From assembly GCA_030038885.1 (NCBI GenBank), contig JASHQY010000008.1:1-24992 (forward strand): DNA of 24,992 bases. Reading direction: 5' to 3'. The position numbers and the translations under genes were made by a program. Source of the DNA: Thermoplasmata archaeon. GTDB taxonomy: Archaea > Thermoplasmatota > Thermoplasmata > Lutacidiplasmatales > UBA184. Each line of letters begins with the position of its first letter. Position 1 is the stretch's first letter. The notes beneath the pieces were generated by a model. That model was not told where the DNA came from. It made no database searches and worked only from the letters and a program-made list of their open reading frames with translations. Positions 22,331 to 24,992 of the stretch are shown in pieces.

Positions 22331-24424
22331 ATGCTCCCGCTGCTCGCCGCGACCATCTGGCTCGAGCTGGTCGCCATGGCCGTAGCGGTGCTCCCGCTCG
22401 GGGCGATATTACTGCGCGGCGGTGAGCGGCTGTTTCGCCGCCGCTTCGGCCTCGCCGCGCCCGAGCGAGCCCTCCTCGCGTTCTACGCCAGCGGCGCATT
22501 CCTCTTTGTCCTCGCCTCGGTTCCGATCGCATTCTACGGTTTGCCACTCGTGAGCGGGGCGATTCTTGTCGGCGCCATCGGCTATGCCGTCCTCTCCGTG
22601 CAAGAGGGAGGCAAGGGTCTTCGCTTCGCTCTGAACTTCGCTCGTACCGTCCCCGGCACTCTGCTGGCCCTGCTCACTCTCGGGCTTCTCGCCGTGGAGG
22701 TCTACGGTACCGCGCCCCTGACCCTGCCCAACATGCTGGACGGCAGTCTTCACTCCCTCTTCGTGAATCTCCTTCTCTCTAACCACACCCTTCCGTGGAC
22801 CGCCCGCCCGTACGCGCCGGTCGGAGTGACGTACCCTCAAGGGGCACCGGTCTGGATGAGCCTGCCGGTTCTACTTTTCGGCTGGCCGATTTATTCGGCA
22901 CCTTTGGATATTCCTCCCCTCTTCCTCGCTCTGCCGGTCGTCGCATCCTTCTGCCTCGGACAGCGTCTCTCCCACGGTTTCCGCCTGATGTCGGCCGCGT
23001 GGGTCGGGACCCTCTTCGCCGCCTTCTTCGCACTCATCGCCACCTGGCCCCGACTCGCGATCGGAGGTTCCTTCGACTTCGCGTTCGGATTCCCGTTGTT
23101 CATACTGGCCCTCGGGTGGTTGATTCCCCTCGCCCAGAGCCCGGTCCCTAGCCACGCGGGTGTACTGGCATTCGGCGTCGTGGTTGGAATCGAGTGCAGC
23201 CTGAGCCTGATGCTCGGCATGACACTGCTCGTCCTCCTGGCCTGGACCATTCTGCTGCTCAGTTCCCCGGAGGGCCCGAGTACACGAACTTGGATTCTTC
23301 GATGGCTCGCGGTCGTCGGCATCTCGGCTGGCTTTCTGGTCCGTAGCCTAATCGGCATCGTCGTCTGGTTCGATTACCCGGGCCACGTTCTGGTGCCTGC
23401 CGGGTCTCGACCGTACCCACCCTCGGGGATTGCTCAACCGCTGACGGCCAGAATTCTGAACGGTGAGCTGAATCCATTTGTCCTCTTCAAACCCAAGCTC
23501 TCCCCAATCCCTTGGTTCAGTCTTGAGTTGATGATCCTCACTGCCGCGGGGCTGGTGGTTCTCCTACTGGCGATTGCGGGCCGGCGCGGCCGATTGCGCA
23601 ACTACCTGCCCGAGCCGATGTCTCGGTGGATCATCGTCGGCACGACTGCCGCTTTCACTCTCGTGTTGGCGATTCTGTTGGCGGATGCTTTTTCGCTCAG
23701 CGTGAGCGGCGTAGGCTCCGTAACCGACTACGAAGAAGCGTCGGATGTTCTGTTCTTCTTTTACGAACTCATCGCGCTGGTGCCGCTGATCGTCGCCGCC
23801 GCGTTCCTGGCCGATCGTGGGAGTGCGATGCGGCCGCGTCGGCTCGAGGCGCAGATCCCGGTACGTCGTCCGGTGGACCCGCGGAGATGGCCTGGTGTGG
23901 TGATCGTTGCTCTGGTCGCGCTCGTGATCCTCATCCCCGTCGGCTCGGGTCTCGCCACGACCGCGGTCGTGGTCCCGGGGTACATCACGGACCACATCGA
24001 GCAGCTCGCTAACGTCACTCCCCAGGACTTGGTCGCTCTCAAGTGGGCCGGCGCAAACCTCCCCGAGTGCTCTCGGGTACTCGTGGCTCCGGGGTCGGTG
24101 GGCCAGTACCTCCCCGAGTTCGCGAGACTCGTGGTCATTTATCCTGCCTTTCCGGACCCGGCCAACCTCTCGTACTACATCGTGAACGAGGATTTGGTCG
24201 CGGGCGAGTTCACGAACACGACTGCCGCGCTGATGCTCGAGCTCGGAGTGACGGAAGTGCTCGTCTCGGGTCAGAACAGCGTAAGCTACCCACCGTTCCA
24301 GCTGGCTCCGCTGCTCGCTTCCCCCGATCTCCGGGTGCTGGAGAAGTCCGGTGACGTCACGATCCTCGAGTTCCTACCGGGGGCGACCGGCGCGGAGTGC
24401 GTCCCCTCCGCTGGGGGGATGTGA
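22331..24424 (+). CDS. Polytopic membrane protein, GT-C-like
   Basis: This 697-residue protein has many hydrophobic segments from residue 1 to about 550, then a predicted outer domain of about 140 residues. The first large outer loop has Asp137 in LDGSLHSLF and then LSNHTLPW and a tyrosine/proline-rich YAPVGVTYPQ. This layout parallels Asp56 and FSKHFPLSTW of the 1144-residue neighbour and recalls GT-C glycosyltransferases that use polyprenyl-phosphate sugars. Four N-X-S/T sequons occur (NHT, NVT, NLS, NTT), three of them in the C-terminal outer domain. The ATG is probably leaderless. Its third codon positions look less G+C-rich than those of rmlA. It may be a glycosyltransferase or another membrane protein of unknown function. 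Confidence 0.75.
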   Translation: MLPLLAATIWLELVAMAVAVLPLGAILLRGGERLFRRRFGLAAPERALLAFYASGAFLFVLASVPIAFYGLPLVSGAILVGAIGYAVLSVQEGGKGLRFALNFARTVPGTLLALLTLGLLAVEVYGTAPLTLPNMLDGSLHSLFVNLLLSNHTLPWTARPYAPVGVTYPQGAPVWMSLPVLLFGWPIYSAPLDIPPLFLALPVVASFCLGQRLSHGFRLMSAAWVGTLFAAFFALIATWPRLAIGGSFDFAFGFPLFILALGWLIPLAQSPVPSHAGVLAFGVVVGIECSLSLMLGMTLLVLLAWTILLLSSPEGPSTRTWILRWLAVVGISAGFLVRSLIGIVVWFDYPGHVLVPAGSRPYPPSGIAQPLTARILNGELNPFVLFKPKLSPIPWFSLELMILTAAGLVVLLLAIAGRRGRLRNYLPEPMSRWIIVGTTAAFTLVLAILLADAFSLSVSGVGSVTDYEEASDVLFFFYELIALVPLIVAAAFLADRGSAMRPRRLEAQIPVRRPVDPRRWPGVVIVALVALVILIPVGSGLATTAVVVPGYITDHIEQLANVTPQDLVALKWAGANLPECSRVLVAPGSVGQYLPEFARLVVIYPAFPDPANLSYYIVNEDLVAGEFTNTTAALMLELGVTEVLVSGQNSVSYPPFQLAPLLASPDLRVLEKSGDVTILEFLPGATGAECVPSAGGM

Positions 24425-24439
24425 CGCGGCGCCCGAGTG

Positions 24440-24455
24440 GGCAAGGCATCTTGCC
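24440..24455. terminator. Hairpin after the membrane-protein gene
   Basis: GGCAAG, a 4-nt GCAT loop and CTTGCC form a perfect 6-bp stem starting 16 nt past the stop at 24424. There is no T-tract. It is a possible 3'-end structure. Confidence 0.3.
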
Positions 24456-24501
24456 GGTGGGGGGCCCAACTGCGCCCATCGCAAGATAGACAAACCCCTA
24501 C

Positions 24502-24512
24502 GAGGTGAGGGG
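24502..24512 (+). promoter_or_regulatory. Strong ribosome-binding site for the Nudix gene
   Basis: GAGGTGAGGGG ends 8 nt before the ATG at 24521. It is the best Shine-Dalgarno match in the window and fixes the start. A TATA-like gataga at 24485-24490 lies too close to include this site in the transcript, so the real promoter is probably further upstream. Confidence 0.6.
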
Positions 24513-24520
24513 TCATCCCG

Positions 24521-24992
24521 ATGACGACGTCCGGATCGCGCCTGAAGGCACGCGTCGCGGCCGGCGCGGCCATCTTCCGCGACGACCAGATCCTGTTGCT
24601 TCACCGGTCGCCGCTCGCGGCGAACCCCGGAGCGTGGGACCTGCCGGGCGGCCCGGTGGCTCCCCGCGAGACGCTCCCCCGGGCGCTCCGACGGGAGGTC
24701 CGGGACGAGACCGGGTTCGTGGTGCGCGCGGGCCCGATGTTCCATGCCGAGGTCTTCGGAAGCTTCTCGAAGAAGGGAAAGATCCGCCCGACGATCGGGG
24801 TCTACTTCCTCTGCCAGAGTCCGGGTCACAAGCCACCGCGGCTCGATCCGAAGACCCATACGGAGTTCGCGTGGGTCCGGGCCTCTGAGCTGAACGACTA
24901 TCCCACGGTACCGCACCTGGCCCGAACGGTCCGGGCGGCGTTCGTGACGCGAGGGATCGGGTTCCAGCCGCGCAAGGAACTCGAACGGCGCG
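24521..24992 (+). CDS. Nudix hydrolase, C-terminus cut by window edge
   Basis: The first 157 codons of a Nudix-family pyrophosphohydrolase run off the right edge. The Nudix box GX5EX7REUXEEXGU is complete: Gly44, Glu50, then REVRDETGF at 58-66, with Asp62 in place of the first E of the EE pair. Around it are LLLHRSPLAANPGAWDLPGG and the later strand TEFAWVRASEL (114-124), which normally closes the fold. Such enzymes hydrolyse nucleoside diphosphates linked to another group, such as ADP-ribose, NADH, nucleotide sugars or oxidised dNTPs. The start is fixed by a strong ribosome-binding site. The substrate cannot be assigned; nucleotide-sugar cleavage would suit the neighbourhood but is speculation. 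Confidence 0.88.
   Translation, partial: MTTSGSRLKARVAAGAAIFRDDQILLLHRSPLAANPGAWDLPGGPVAPRETLPRALRREVRDETGFVVRAGPMFHAEVFGSFSKKGKIRPTIGVYFLCQSPGHKPPRLDPKTHTEFAWVRASELNDYPTVPHLARTVRAAFVTRGIGFQPRKELERR

Noticed and set aside
1..24992. Mobile elements, integrase, attachment sites, CRISPR arrays
   Set aside because: No transposase or integrase domain, no terminal inverted repeats with target duplications, and no regularly spaced repeats were seen.

Overview
The window reads as archaeal chromosome with high G+C (about two thirds by eye). Four features point to Archaea: A/T-rich TATA-like elements centred 25-32 nt before several start codons that have essentially no leader, a long-form archaeal-type sugar-nucleotide transferase (RmlA), polytopic membrane proteins with N-glycosylation sequons in their predicted outer domains, and a DPM1-like glycosyltransferase. 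A Thermoplasmata-type euryarchaeon would fit, but that placement is inference. I see no rRNA, tRNA, CRISPR array, transposase or insertion sequence.

Region 1 (1-6180) looks catabolic. Two succinylglutamate desuccinylase/aspartoacylase-like paralogues diverge from a 146-bp promoter region; the left one is cut by the window edge. Next comes a convergent D-2-hydroxyacid dehydrogenase, then an overlapping hyuA-hyuB pair (hydantoinase/5-oxoprolinase superfamily). Together they suggest use of N-acylated or cyclic amino-acid derivatives, but the substrate cannot be read from the sequence.

Region 2 (6181-11260) starts with a 397-bp gene-poor stretch. It is followed by a compact four-gene operon for dTDP-6-deoxyhexose (rhamnose-type) synthesis in the order rmlB-rmlC-like-rmlD-rmlA, with overlapping ends. 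The RmlC-like protein appears to lack the usual catalytic tyrosine. An aldo/keto reductase follows on the same strand.

Region 3 (11261-22015) is entirely minus strand: an HpcH/HpaI aldolase, GDP-mannose 4,6-dehydratase, an apparent operon of a 1144-residue membrane protein and two GT4 glycosyltransferases, then another GT4 and a DPM1-like GT2 enzyme. Region 4 (22016-24992) holds a 697-residue polytopic membrane protein on the plus strand and a Nudix hydrolase cut by the window edge.

Taken together, 6.5-24.4 kb is a surface-glycan locus. It makes dTDP- and GDP-linked 6-deoxysugar donors, has three GT4 enzymes and one polyprenol-phosphate sugar transferase, and encodes two GT-C-like membrane proteins that may act on the outer face. 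No oligosaccharyltransferase (AglB), flippase or GDP-4-keto-6-deoxymannose reductase is visible, so the pathway is incomplete here.
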